Origin: Bacillota bacterium
GTDB taxonomy: Bacteria; Bacillota; Dethiobacteria; DTU022
Reading direction: 5' to 3'
Length of the DNA stretch: 8,418 nucleotides
Assembly: GCA_012510305.1 (NCBI GenBank)
Contig: JAAZIE010000273.1
Location: forward strand, 1-8,418
This document shows, piece after piece, positions 1-6,643 of this stretch. Position 1 is the stretch's first letter, and each line of letters begins with the position of its first letter. Under the pieces are notes generated by a model. It was given only the letters and a program-made list of their open reading frames with translations. It did no database searches and was not told the origin of the DNA. A program made the position numbers and the translations under genes.

Positions 1-777
1 GTGGACATTCTTTTTGGGGCTTCTTCATTTAGCGATTTCTTGACCCGGTTCAACAATCTCAAGATCATCGCGGCCAGCGACCAGGATCTCATCGAGGAGG
101 TCCGGGCCGAGCGCGACCGGATCGAGGAGATGAAAAAAGAGCTGGAGCAGAAAAAAAGCAGCCTGGACCGGATGCGCCGCAAGCTCCTGAATAACGAGAC
201 CGCCGTGGAGCAAACCATCGCCTCCCGAAAATCTGTTCGCGGAGAGCTGCAGCAGGAGATCGCCCAGGTCGAACAGGCTATTAAAGAGCTGGATCAGGCC
301 GAACAGGATCTGGAATGGCAGATCCGGGCCTTGAGCAGCCAGGGCACCGGTGAGAGCACGGAGGAGGGGGACGGCGGGGGCAAGCTGCGTTTTCCCGTGG
401 AGCCTCCTTACGCGATCAGTTCTCCCTTCGGATGGCGGATCCACCCCATCTACAAGGATTGGCGTCTTCATACCGGCATCGATATCGCCACCAACGGTCA
501 GCCCAACTATATCCTGGCGGCGGGAGCGGGTTCTGTGATTATAGTGGGTTGCAGTAAAGTCTTTGGCTACCATATCACGATCGATCACGGCAACGGTCTG
601 ACCACTGTCTACAAGCACTTGCGCAAAGGCAGCATTACGGTGGGCGTAGGGCGGCAGGTTAAGCGCGGCCAGCGCATCGCCAGGGCCGGCAGTACCGGAA
701 GAGACACCACGGGTGTGCATCTTCACTTCGAGGTGCGGATAAACGGCGTGCCCAAAAACCCGATGAAATACTTCTAG
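1..777 (+). CDS. Coiled-coil M23 (LytM) peptidoglycan endopeptidase, EnvC-type, 5'-truncated
   Basis: This is an exported cell-wall hydrolase that cuts peptide bonds in peptidoglycan. Only the 3' part is present. The GTG at base 1 is probably an internal valine, because the LLGASSFSDFL-like segment at residues 4-15 normally lies well inside family members, after a signal peptide and a first coiled coil. Residues about 28-112 are a charged heptad-rich coiled coil, 113-128 a Gly/Glu linker, and 130-258 the M23 domain. The zinc ligands are visible as HTGID (H157, D161) and HLH (H242), with catalytic histidines H206 (YKHL) and H240. The metal site is complete, unlike E. coli EnvC, which is a non-catalytic amidase activator, so I infer a working endopeptidase. 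In this neighbourhood the upstream genes are usually ftsE and ftsX, whose complex controls such coiled-coil hydrolases; they are outside the window. A strong terminator begins at the stop codon. Family assignment is firm; the FtsEX link is inference. Confidence 0.9.
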   Translation: MDILFGASSFSDFLTRFNNLKIIAASDQDLIEEVRAERDRIEEMKKELEQKKSSLDRMRRKLLNNETAVEQTIASRKSVRGELQQEIAQVEQAIKELDQAEQDLEWQIRALSSQGTGESTEEGDGGGKLRFPVEPPYAISSPFGWRIHPIYKDWRLHTGIDIATNGQPNYILAAGAGSVIIVGCSKVFGYHITIDHGNGLTTVYKHLRKGSITVGVGRQVKRGQRIARAGSTGRDTTGVHLHFEVRINGVPKNPMKYF

Positions 778-811
778 GTGACAGGGGGACGGTTCTCCCG
801 TCACCTTTTTT
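777..811 (+). terminator. Strong intrinsic terminator after the M23 peptidase gene
   Basis: GGTGAC (777-782) pairs with GTCACC (800-805). After a bulged A783, GGGGGA (784-789) pairs with TCTCCC (794-799, one G-U pair), closing a CGGT tetraloop. Six T residues follow at 806-811. The stem starts on the last base of the stop codon. It would end the upstream transcript (probably ftsEX-M23). The inner sequence also resembles a dispersed palindrome known in Firmicutes (see findings). Confidence 0.87.
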
Positions 812-818
812 AACAGCG

Positions 819-851
819 GAGCCGCCCGGGAGGGAGGCTCTTTACTCTTTT
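819..851 (+). terminator. Possible second, weaker hairpin terminator
   Basis: GAGCC (819-823) pairs with GGCTC (836-840). Inside a G/A mismatch, CCC (825-827) pairs with GGG (832-834) around a four-base GGGA loop. The T-rich tract TTTACTCTTTT follows at 841-851 but is interrupted. It could act as a back-up terminator in tandem with the stronger one just upstream. The hairpin is clear; its role is inference. Confidence 0.4.
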
Positions 852-879
852 CCAGAATACTTCCGGATTTTTACCCCTA

Positions 880-909
880 TTGCCTACAGCCCTATCAGGC
901 TGCTATTAT
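880..909 (+). promoter_or_regulatory. Candidate sigma-A promoter for the ctpB-minJ-like operon
   Basis: TTGCCT (880-885, 4 of 6 to TTGACA) and TATTAT (904-909, 5 of 6 to TATAAT) are separated by 18 bases. It lies directly after the terminators and about 95 bases before the ctpB start, as expected for a new transcription unit. The spacer carries a 5-bp inverted repeat, CAGCC (887-891) and GGCTG (898-902), which could be a small operator or chance. Confidence 0.4.
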
Positions 910-933
910 CCTGGCACCTGCACAGTCCCCGGC

Positions 934-962
934 TGGTCTTTTTCACCGGGCGGCGTTATAAT
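934..962 (+). promoter_or_regulatory. Alternative -10 element (TATAAT) before ctpB
   Basis: A perfect TATAAT lies at 957-962, but the hexamer 17 bases upstream (934-939, TGGTCT) matches TTGACA at only 3 of 6 positions and there is no TG extension. It could be a second, closer promoter about 40 bases upstream of the ctpB start. It also argues against translation beginning further upstream. Confidence 0.3.
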
Positions 963-980
963 TGATCACATCAGGCTTTC

Positions 981-1005
981 AGGGGGGAGGCGGCCGGCAA
1001 TCATG
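981..1005 (+). promoter_or_regulatory. Ribosome binding site that fixes the ctpB start
   Basis: AGGGGGGAGG (981-990) lies 12 bases before the ATG at 1003. The reading frame is open upstream to at least the TTG at 880, but that extension would add 41 residues with no signal-peptide character and no ribosome binding site, and it covers promoter-like sequence. The ATG at 1003 places a short basic N-terminus directly before the membrane anchor. Confidence 0.65.
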
Positions 1006-2487
1006 GCTAACCGCAGAGACTGGTGGAAAGAGAAGCGCTTCTGGTTGGTAGCGGCGCTCTTTATATTGCTTTTGGTCGGAACGAACCTGGCTTCTTATTA
1101 TTACGGAGCTTCCGGGGAGGTTTTACCGGCGCGATCCGGCGAAGAGTACGATCTTGCAGTGCCGGAATCACTGGACCTGGAATGGAATATCTTTATAGAG
1201 GTGCTGGAAAAACTTCAGAAAAATTATCTCTATCCGCCGGATTTGCCCCAGGTAATCCGTGGTGCCATTCGCGGAGCGGTGGAGGCTCTGGAGGATCCCA
1301 GATCCGGTTTTTACGACGAGCAGGAGCTGGAAAATTTTTTAATACAGACCACCGGGTCTTTCGGGGGGATCGGGGTGCGTATCGTTGAAGTCGATGACGA
1401 AATCGTGGTTTTCGAAACCATCCCCGACAGTCCGGCGGCATCGGCGGGTATTATTCCCGGCGATCGCATTTGCCGTGCCGGCAAACAGGATTTGAGCGGC
1501 CTGGGGGTGGAGCGCGCTGCAGAGATCTTGCGCGGTAAAAAGGGAAGCAGCATCACCCTTTCGATCAAACGGCCCGGGCGCGAAAAGGAACTCAGCCTGA
1601 CCCTGGACCGGGATAAGATCGAGGTGGAGACGGTTTATTCAAGCTGGGAAGAGCCCGGGCTGGGCTATATTCAGATCACCAATTTTGACAGCCACACCGG
1701 GGCATCTTTTACCGGCCAGCTGCGCCGCCTGGAGAAAAAGGGTTTGCAGAAAGGGCTCATTCTCGACCTGCGGGATAACCCCGGCGGCCTGGTGGAAGAG
1801 GCGGTCAAGGTGGCCAAGTTGATCGTGCCGGAAGGGGAGATTACCCGCCTGGTGGGGCGGGGAGGAAAGGTGCGCGATATCCATTACTCCAACGCGCCCA
1901 AGAAAGATTACCCTATTGTTGTTCTGGTAAACGAGGAAAGTGCCAGCGCCGCAGAAATCCTCGCCGGCGCCCTGCAAGATCGTGAATCGGCACTGCTGAT
2001 AGGAGGTAAAACGTACGGCAAGGCCACGGTACAGCACCTGGAGGATCTTTCGGGGGGCAGCGCTCTTCTTTTAACGGTGGCCCGATATCTCACTCCTTCG
2101 GGAAAAGATATTGATGGGAAAGGCTTAAGCCCCGATGTCAAGGTGAAGATGCCGGATTTGCTGAGGTATTATCGCTATTTTTTGCCCGGCCGCCTCAGTA
2201 CCGGCGATTATGGTCCTGACGTGGAGCTGCTGCAGCAGATGCTGGCTGAGCTGGGCTATAAAACCGGCAGCAAGGGGTATTTTGATAAGGCCACCGCCAA
2301 GGCGTTGGGCAATTTCCAAAGCGCGGTGGGTCTGAAAGCCACCGGCGAGTTTGACGATGCAACCTGGCTTCATCTGCGGGAAGATTTCGAAAGGATCGCC
2401 CGGGATCGCGATCCGCAGCTGCGCCGGGCGATTAAATTGATCAAGCAGCCCGGGAGATGGCCTGATCGGGGGGAGAAGGCCGGTTGA
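1003..2487 (+). CDS. ctpB: S41 carboxy-terminal processing protease with PDZ and peptidoglycan-binding domains
   Basis: This is a serine protease of the CtpA/CtpB/Prc family that trims or degrades envelope proteins from their C-terminus, acting outside the membrane. From the ATG at 1003 it has 494 residues. A basic N-terminus precedes one membrane anchor at about 13-30. A PDZ domain lies at about 117-205, with GGIGV at 121-125. The S41 core covers about 206-385, with the catalytic serine S315 in ESASAAE, lysine K340 in YGKATVQ and glutamine Q344; the Ser-Lys spacing of 25 matches Prc. A peptidoglycan-binding type 1 domain (about 400-460) contains the typical pattern LLQQML..LGY..GYFD..T..A. 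Length and domain order fit Firmicutes CtpB. The stop overlaps the next start in TTGA, so the two are probably translationally coupled. The symbol rests on family plus position before a MinJ-like gene and uvrBA. In Bacillus, CtpB is a sporulation signalling protease; that role here is not shown. Confidence 0.93.
   Translation: MANRRDWWKEKRFWLVAALFILLLVGTNLASYYYGASGEVLPARSGEEYDLAVPESLDLEWNIFIEVLEKLQKNYLYPPDLPQVIRGAIRGAVEALEDPRSGFYDEQELENFLIQTTGSFGGIGVRIVEVDDEIVVFETIPDSPAASAGIIPGDRICRAGKQDLSGLGVERAAEILRGKKGSSITLSIKRPGREKELSLTLDRDKIEVETVYSSWEEPGLGYIQITNFDSHTGASFTGQLRRLEKKGLQKGLILDLRDNPGGLVEEAVKVAKLIVPEGEITRLVGRGGKVRDIHYSNAPKKDYPIVVLVNEESASAAEILAGALQDRESALLIGGKTYGKATVQHLEDLSGGSALLLTVARYLTPSGKDIDGKGLSPDVKVKMPDLLRYYRYFLPGRLSTGDYGPDVELLQQMLAELGYKTGSKGYFDKATAKALGNFQSAVGLKATGEFDDATWLHLREDFERIARDRDPQLRRAIKLIKQPGRWPDRGEKAG
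2468..2487 (+). promoter_or_regulatory. Ribosome binding site and 4-base overlap coupling ctpB to the PDZ membrane gene
   Basis: The purine run GGGGGGAGAAGG (2468-2479) lies just before TTG (2484-2486), which overlaps the ctpB stop TGA (2485-2487). GGAG at 2472-2475 is 8 bases from the TTG. Overlap and spacing support the TTG as the true start and suggest translation of the second gene depends on the first. Confidence 0.65.
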
Positions 2488-3866
2488 GCGCTCTTTTTCT
2501 TGAACTGGGTAAAATTTTAGTCAGCACCCTGATCCGGGTGCTGCAGATCCCCATCTTTTGGCTGGTGGTTTTATTTGTTTTTTTGCAGTACCGGCGGGTG
2601 GCCGGTATGGAGCAAAAATTTTTTGGCAGGGTCATCAATCCCGTGGGAAAACAGGTGGCTGTCTCCACGGGTCTGGGAATCTTGGCGGGCCTGCTGGCCA
2701 GCATGGTCATGCTTTTACTGGGCCTTTCCCTGTCGCAGATCGGGCTGCTTTATATCTGGCCGGTAGCGCTGCTGCTGCTGCTGATTCATCCCCGGTTTCT
2801 CTGTTTTTCTTATGCCGGGGGTATTGTCGCCCTCTTAGCCCTGGCGCTGCGCCACCTGGTCGAACCCTTTTTCCCTCTTTTCACCGGGCATAAGCTGGTG
2901 GCTCCGCTTCTGGAGGTTCATATCCCGGCCCTGCTGGCGCTGGTCGGGCTGCTGCACCTCATCGAATCACTTTTGATCTATTTAAGCGGCCACCGGGGCA
3001 GCACCCCTCTTTACTTTAAACGCCCGGGCCGCGAAGTGGTGGGCGCCTTTAGCCTGCAAAAGTTTTGGCCCATACCGCTGGTGGCGCTGCTTGCAACAGC
3101 GGTCCTGGAATCAGAGATTCAGGGGGTGAGCATGCCGGACTGGTGGCCGCTGCTCAAGCCGACCCTGGAACTGGGTCCGGGAGAGAGCTTGCAATTCATG
3201 GCTCTTCCCGTGCTGGCGGCCCTGGGCTACTCCGATATGGCTTTTTCCTCCAGCCCCCGCCAGAAATCTGCCGGCACCGCCGCCTACCTCAGCATCTACA
3301 GTATTGTGCTCATCGGGTTGGCCCTGGCGGCCGAGCTTTACCCCTGGTCTACCCTCGCCGGGGTGCTTTTTGCACCCCTGGGCCATGAGGCGGTGATTCA
3401 CCACGGGAACCGGCAGGAGCGCTCGCGGGAAAGCCTCTACCGCGCCACCACCGACGGCGTTCCGCTGATGATGGTTCTCCCGGGGAGCGCCGCCGCCCGG
3501 GCCGGATTACAGTCGGGGGATCTGGTCCGCCGGGTTAACGGCGCTGCAGTGAGCAGCGACCTCGACTTTCTTTGGAAAGTTGATCAAAGCTACTTTATGG
3601 TGTTAATCGAGGGGGTGCGGGAGGGAAGCGGCTTTTCGCAGGTTTTGAATAAACGCCGTTCTGCAGAAAAGGAGCAGCCGCCCGCTCCGCCTTCCTGGAG
3701 CGGTTCCCCCCCTGCCGCCGGAGCAGCGGCCTCGCTCTGGCACCGGGGAGCCGCCCTCGGCCTCATTCCGGCGCCCTCCAGGCAGACGCCGATCTATGCC
3801 CGTGAAAGGTCGGCTGCCGGGTTCAGCCTGCTGCGCTGGTTTAAAAGGCGGGGCGGAGGCTCCTAA
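2484..3866 (+). CDS. Polytopic membrane protein with C-terminal PDZ domain, MinJ-like
   Basis: This 460-residue protein has many hydrophobic segments, roughly at 19-35, 58-80, 82-102, 108-124, 140-168, 195-210, 235-250, 266-284 and 286-303, which would leave the last third as a soluble region. A PDZ core lies at about 326-378, recognisable from LPGSAAARAGLQSGD and RVNG. Many membrane helices followed by one PDZ domain, coded next to ctpB and near uvrBA, is the arrangement of Bacillus subtilis MinJ (YvjD), which bridges DivIVA and MinD and helps place the division septum. I infer a MinJ-related role but cannot confirm it without alignment, so no symbol is given. Residues 394-416 form a Pro/Ala-rich linker leading to a basic C-terminal tail (RWFKRR). 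That tail lengthens the protein beyond the roughly 400 residues I recall for MinJ. The TTG start is supported by a ribosome binding site and overlap with ctpB. A generic PDZ scaffold or protease partner is the alternative. Confidence 0.75.
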   Translation: MSALFLELGKILVSTLIRVLQIPIFWLVVLFVFLQYRRVAGMEQKFFGRVINPVGKQVAVSTGLGILAGLLASMVMLLLGLSLSQIGLLYIWPVALLLLLIHPRFLCFSYAGGIVALLALALRHLVEPFFPLFTGHKLVAPLLEVHIPALLALVGLLHLIESLLIYLSGHRGSTPLYFKRPGREVVGAFSLQKFWPIPLVALLATAVLESEIQGVSMPDWWPLLKPTLELGPGESLQFMALPVLAALGYSDMAFSSSPRQKSAGTAAYLSIYSIVLIGLALAAELYPWSTLAGVLFAPLGHEAVIHHGNRQERSRESLYRATTDGVPLMMVLPGSAAARAGLQSGDLVRRVNGAAVSSDLDFLWKVDQSYFMVLIEGVREGSGFSQVLNKRRSAEKEQPPAPPSWSGSPPAAGAAASLWHRGAALGLIPAPSRQTPIYARERSAAGFSLLRWFKRRGGGS

Positions 3867-3989
3867 GTGTCTGCTGATCCCGGTATCTCAACTGAAGCAG
3901 GTGAGCGATCCTGGTTTCTGCCGCTGTCACTGCTTTTATTTGCGTCTTTGTGGCCGAGTTTGGCGATAAAACGCAGCTGGTTTCTCTAA
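3854..3989 (+). other. Well-placed ribosome binding site and short 40-codon frame leading into the exporter gene
   Basis: CGGAGG (3854-3859) lies 7 bases before GTG (3867-3869), which directly follows the TAA of the MinJ-like gene. This frame runs 40 codons to TAA at 3987-3989. It begins with a hydrophilic stretch, then turns hydrophobic, but it is one frame off the exporter gene. It may be the true 5' end of the exporter gene separated by a one-base deletion, a leader peptide, or chance. The initiation signal is better than anything in the exporter's own frame. Confidence 0.4.
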
Positions 3990-4477
3990 CGCTCGCTTCC
4001 CGCTACCCGCCGCTGCAGGTTCTGGGAGGGGCGATGACCGGTTTGGCCCTGGTGATGGGGTTGGCCGTGGGAGCCGGCGGACTGGTGGCCGCTTATATTC
4101 CCGCCGCTGTGATAAGCGCCGCCTCGGGAATCTTGTTTGTGATCATGGGGCTGCTAACCCTGCTCCAAAGAGAAAGGGAAACAGATCCCCGCAGCGGAAA
4201 AGGCGGCTTTTACCAGACCGCCGCGCTGGTCTTTTTCGCCGAACTGGGCGATAAGACCCAGATGGCGGCGCTGTTGCTGTGCGCTCACAGCGCCCGCCCG
4301 GTTGCCGTATTTATCGGAGCGATGGCGGGGATGTTCTTGAACCACTCCCTGGCGGTTTTTTTGGGGGGGCGCTTTATCTCCCGGCTTCCTCCTCTCACTT
4401 TAAAAAGAGCAACAGCCGTCCTTTTTATCGGTATGGGCCTGATCATGCTGCTTCTTTTGGCTCTGGGCAGGGTATAA
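3911..4477 (+). CDS. GDT1/TMEM165 (UPF0016) family divalent cation exporter, probably Mn2+; start anomalous
   Basis: This is an integral membrane transporter. Bacterial and organellar members export manganese or exchange Ca2+/Mn2+ for protons, so the likely role is manganese detoxification. The two hallmark repeats are clear: AEFGDKTQ at residues 15-22 and AELGDKTQ at 110-117 (counting from base 3911). Each heads a three-helix half, joined by a charged cytoplasmic loop (QRERETDPRSGKGG). With this start the length is 188 residues, close to that of other bacterial members. The start is uncertain. The first ordinary start in frame, GTG at 3950, has no ribosome binding site and would remove most of the first helix. 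Family-like hydrophobic sequence (SAAVTAFICVFV) is encoded upstream, back to the in-frame TGA at 3902-3904. Position 3911 (CTG, 6 bases after AGGTGA at 3899-3904) is the best-fitting point; ATC at 3908 is another, and a frameshift from GTG 3867 is a third. Family call firm, substrate inferred. Confidence 0.87.
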   Translation: MVSAAVTAFICVFVAEFGDKTQLVSLTLASRYPPLQVLGGAMTGLALVMGLAVGAGGLVAAYIPAAVISAASGILFVIMGLLTLLQRERETDPRSGKGGFYQTAALVFFAELGDKTQMAALLLCAHSARPVAVFIGAMAGMFLNHSLAVFLGGRFISRLPPLTLKRATAVLFIGMGLIMLLLLALGRV

Positions 4478-4585
4478 AGCAGCGGCGAAGAGGCTACAAT
4501 TTAGAATAAAGCTCCTTCCTGCACAAATTCAGAATATTTATGACGGCCTCCGGAAGGATCTGGCTCCGAATCGAGAGCGGGGCTG

Positions 4586-4594
4586 TGCTATAAT
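4586..4594 (+). promoter_or_regulatory. uvrB: Extended -10 promoter for uvrB
   Basis: TGC followed by a perfect TATAAT (4589-4594) forms an extended -10 element 33 bases before the uvrB ATG. No good -35 lies 16-18 bases upstream (CCGAAT at 4566-4571 matches 2 of 6), which an extended -10 can tolerate. Transcription would begin near 4601. I see no DinR/LexA box of the GAAC-N4-GTTC type nearby, so SOS control is not visible here. Confidence 0.6.
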
Positions 4595-4608
4595 AAATAG
4601 GGTTATTA
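4591..4608. repeat. Palindrome overlapping the uvrB -10 and start region (possible operator)
   Basis: TAATAA (4591-4596) and TTATTA (4603-4608) are perfect inverted repeats around the six-base spacer ATAGGG. The element covers the end of the -10 and the expected transcription start, where a bound repressor would block polymerase. All paired bases are A or T, so a stable RNA hairpin is unlikely and a protein site or chance are the options. Confidence 0.35.
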
Positions 4609-4626
4609 AAGCGGAGGCTGAAGAAG

Positions 4627-6639
4627 ATGCTTTCTAACGATAGATTCGAGCTCAGGGCGGCTTTTTCCCCCTCCGGTGACCAGCCCGGGGCGATCACCGG
4701 CCTGGTTCGGGGTTTGCGGAAAGGCCTGCCTTACCAGACCCTGCTTGGGGTGACCGGTTCCGGAAAGACTTATACTGCGGCCCAGGTGATCGAGCAGGTC
4801 CAGCTGCCGACGCTGGTGATCGCGCCCAACAAGATCCTGGCGGCCCAGCTCTGCGGCGAATTCAAAGAATTTTTTCCCGGTAACGCAGTGGAGTATTTCA
4901 TCAGCTACTATGATTACTATCAACCCGAAGCGTACCTGCCGCAGAGCGATACCTACATTGAAAAAGATTCTTCCATTAACGACGAGATCGACAAGCTCCG
5001 ACACTCGGCCACCAGCGCCCTCCTGGAGCGCCGCGATGTCATCGTTGTCGCCAGCGTTTCCTGCATTTACGGTCTCGGCTCGCCGCAGGAGTATCGCCGG
5101 CAGGTGCTCTCGCTCCGCCCGGGAACGCGCCAGGGCCGCGACGAAATCATCGCCGCGCTGGTGGGGATCCATTATGAAAGAAACGAGATCGACCTGCACC
5201 GCGGCACCTTTCGGGTTCGCGGCGATGTCATAGAAATTGTACCGGCCTCTTTTGCCGAAGCCGGTCTGCGTGTGGAACTTTTTGGCGATGAGATCGACCG
5301 GATTCGCGAGGTTGATCTGCTCACCGGCAGGGTTCTCGGGGAGCGCAGCCATGCCGCGATTTTTCCGGCCACTCATTACGTCACCGCGCCCGAACAGCTC
5401 CGGGCGGCCGCTCTTTCCATTGAAAGCGAGCTGGAGCAGCGCCTGGCGGAGTTCAGGGCGGCGGACAAATACCTGGAAGCCCAGCGGCTGGAGCAGCGGA
5501 CCCGCTTTGACCTGGAGATGATTCGCGAGATGGGCTTTTGCGCGGGCATCGAAAATTATTCACGCCACCTTGACGGCCGCTCCCCCGGGAGCCGCCCCTG
5601 GACCCTGCTCGACTATTACCCCGAGGATTTTTTGCTGGTGGTGGACGAATCGCATATCACCATACCCCAGATCAACGGGATGTATCGGGGCGATCTTTCC
5701 CGGAAAAGCACCCTGGTGGAGCACGGTTTCCGCCTCCCTTCGGCCCTGGACAACCGGCCTCTCCAATTCGATGAATTCGAAAAGCTGATCGGCCGGGCGA
5801 TCTTCGTTTCAGCCACTCCGGGGCCCTGGGAGCTGGAGCACAGCGGTGCCGTGGTGGAGCAGATCATCCGCCCCACCGGCCTGCTCGATCCCGTTGTGGA
5901 GGTGCGGCCGGCAATAGGCCAGGTGGACGATCTTTACGGTGAAATCAGGACCCGTGCCGAGGCCGGGGAGAGGGTCCTCGTGACAACCATGACCAAGCGG
6001 ATGGCTGAAGAGCTCACCGATTACTACCGCGAAATGGGGCTGCGCGTGCGCTACATGCATTCGGATATTGACGCCCTGGAGCGGATGGCGATCATCCGGG
6101 GGCTGCGCCTCGGTGAATTTGACGTTCTTATCGGGATCAACCTGCTGCGTGAAGGGCTCGATCTGCCCGAAGTATCCCTGGTGGCCATATTTGATGCCGA
6201 CAAGGAGGGTTTTCTCCGCTCGGAGCGCTCGCTGATTCAGACAATCGGGCGGACCGCCCGCAACAGCGCCGGGCGGGTGATCATGTATGCCGAAACGGTA
6301 ACCCCGTCGATGCGGCGCGCTCTAGATGAGACCGAACGCCGCCGCCGGAAGCAGTTGGCTTATAATCGCGAGCACGGGATCACTCCCCGCACCATCGTCA
6401 AACCGGTGCGCGGGGTGATCGCCGCCACCACGGTTGCCGAAGACGACGGCGCACCGGTCGCCCCGGATCTGCTTTCCCTCGAGCCTCAAAAGCGACGGGA
6501 GATGATCCGGGATCTGCGCAAGAAGATGAAACAGGCTTCCCGGGAGCTGGCTTTTGAAGAGGCCGCCGAGCTGCGTGATCTGATTTTTGAGCTGGAACGG
6601 GGTTCTGTTCCGACGATCCAAACCGGGTCGTCTTACTAG
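4627..6639 (+). CDS. uvrB: Excinuclease ABC subunit B (UvrB)
   Basis: UvrB is the DNA-loading and damage-verifying helicase-like subunit of nucleotide excision repair. It is delivered to lesions by UvrA and recruits UvrC for incision in the cytoplasm. The 670-residue length is normal. Visible motifs are Walker A GVTGSGKT (41-48), the damage-probing beta-hairpin region starting at YYDYYQPEAYLP (94-105), DESHITIPQ (Walker B, D340-H343), REGLDLPEV, helicase motif VI QTIGRTAR (538-545) and a C-terminal UVR domain (about 625-660, ending AAELRDLIFELE) that contacts UvrC. Motif Ia reads NKILAAQL where NKTLAAQL is usual, a mild change. The ATG at 4627 has GGAGG (4613-4617) nine bases upstream. It has its own promoter and is followed after 16 bases by uvrA, so the two are probably co-transcribed. 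No truncation or frameshift is seen. Confidence 0.98.
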   Translation: MLSNDRFELRAAFSPSGDQPGAITGLVRGLRKGLPYQTLLGVTGSGKTYTAAQVIEQVQLPTLVIAPNKILAAQLCGEFKEFFPGNAVEYFISYYDYYQPEAYLPQSDTYIEKDSSINDEIDKLRHSATSALLERRDVIVVASVSCIYGLGSPQEYRRQVLSLRPGTRQGRDEIIAALVGIHYERNEIDLHRGTFRVRGDVIEIVPASFAEAGLRVELFGDEIDRIREVDLLTGRVLGERSHAAIFPATHYVTAPEQLRAAALSIESELEQRLAEFRAADKYLEAQRLEQRTRFDLEMIREMGFCAGIENYSRHLDGRSPGSRPWTLLDYYPEDFLLVVDESHITIPQINGMYRGDLSRKSTLVEHGFRLPSALDNRPLQFDEFEKLIGRAIFVSATPGPWELEHSGAVVEQIIRPTGLLDPVVEVRPAIGQVDDLYGEIRTRAEAGERVLVTTMTKRMAEELTDYYREMGLRVRYMHSDIDALERMAIIRGLRLGEFDVLIGINLLREGLDLPEVSLVAIFDADKEGFLRSERSLIQTIGRTARNSAGRVIMYAETVTPSMRRALDETERRRRKQLAYNREHGITPRTIVKPVRGVIAATTVAEDDGAPVAPDLLSLEPQKRREMIRDLRKKMKQASRELAFEEAAELRDLIFELERGSVPTIQTGSSY

Positions 6640-6643
6640 AAAC

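Noticed and set aside
25..804. Long antisense open frame (259 codons) opposite the M23 gene, with similar long ones opposite uvrB (4606-5376) and uvrA (6854-7633)
   Set aside because: They mirror strongly conserved genes, show no recognisable domain and follow from GC-rich third codon positions.
927..950. CCCGG / CCGGG inverted repeat before ctpB as a terminator or attenuator
   Set aside because: Five base pairs with a 13-base loop and no T tract after it; too weak to call.
880..1002. Upstream extension of the ctpB frame from a TTG at 880
   Set aside because: The added 41 residues have no family character, no ribosome binding site and overlie promoter-like sequence; the ATG at 1003 fits better.
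3384..3404. HEAVIHH in the MinJ-like protein (301-307), suggestive of an HExxH metallopeptidase plus PDZ (site-2 protease)
   Set aside because: The second histidine is one position too far (HExxxH), and the second S2P motif is not seen.
3867..3910. Mn-sensing riboswitch ahead of the exporter gene
   Set aside because: Only about 45 bases separate the genes and no conserved stem-loops are visible.
4513..4558. Inverted repeat TCCTTCC / GGAAGGA after the exporter gene as a terminator
   Set aside because: The loop is 32 bases long and no T run follows, so it does not look like an intrinsic terminator.
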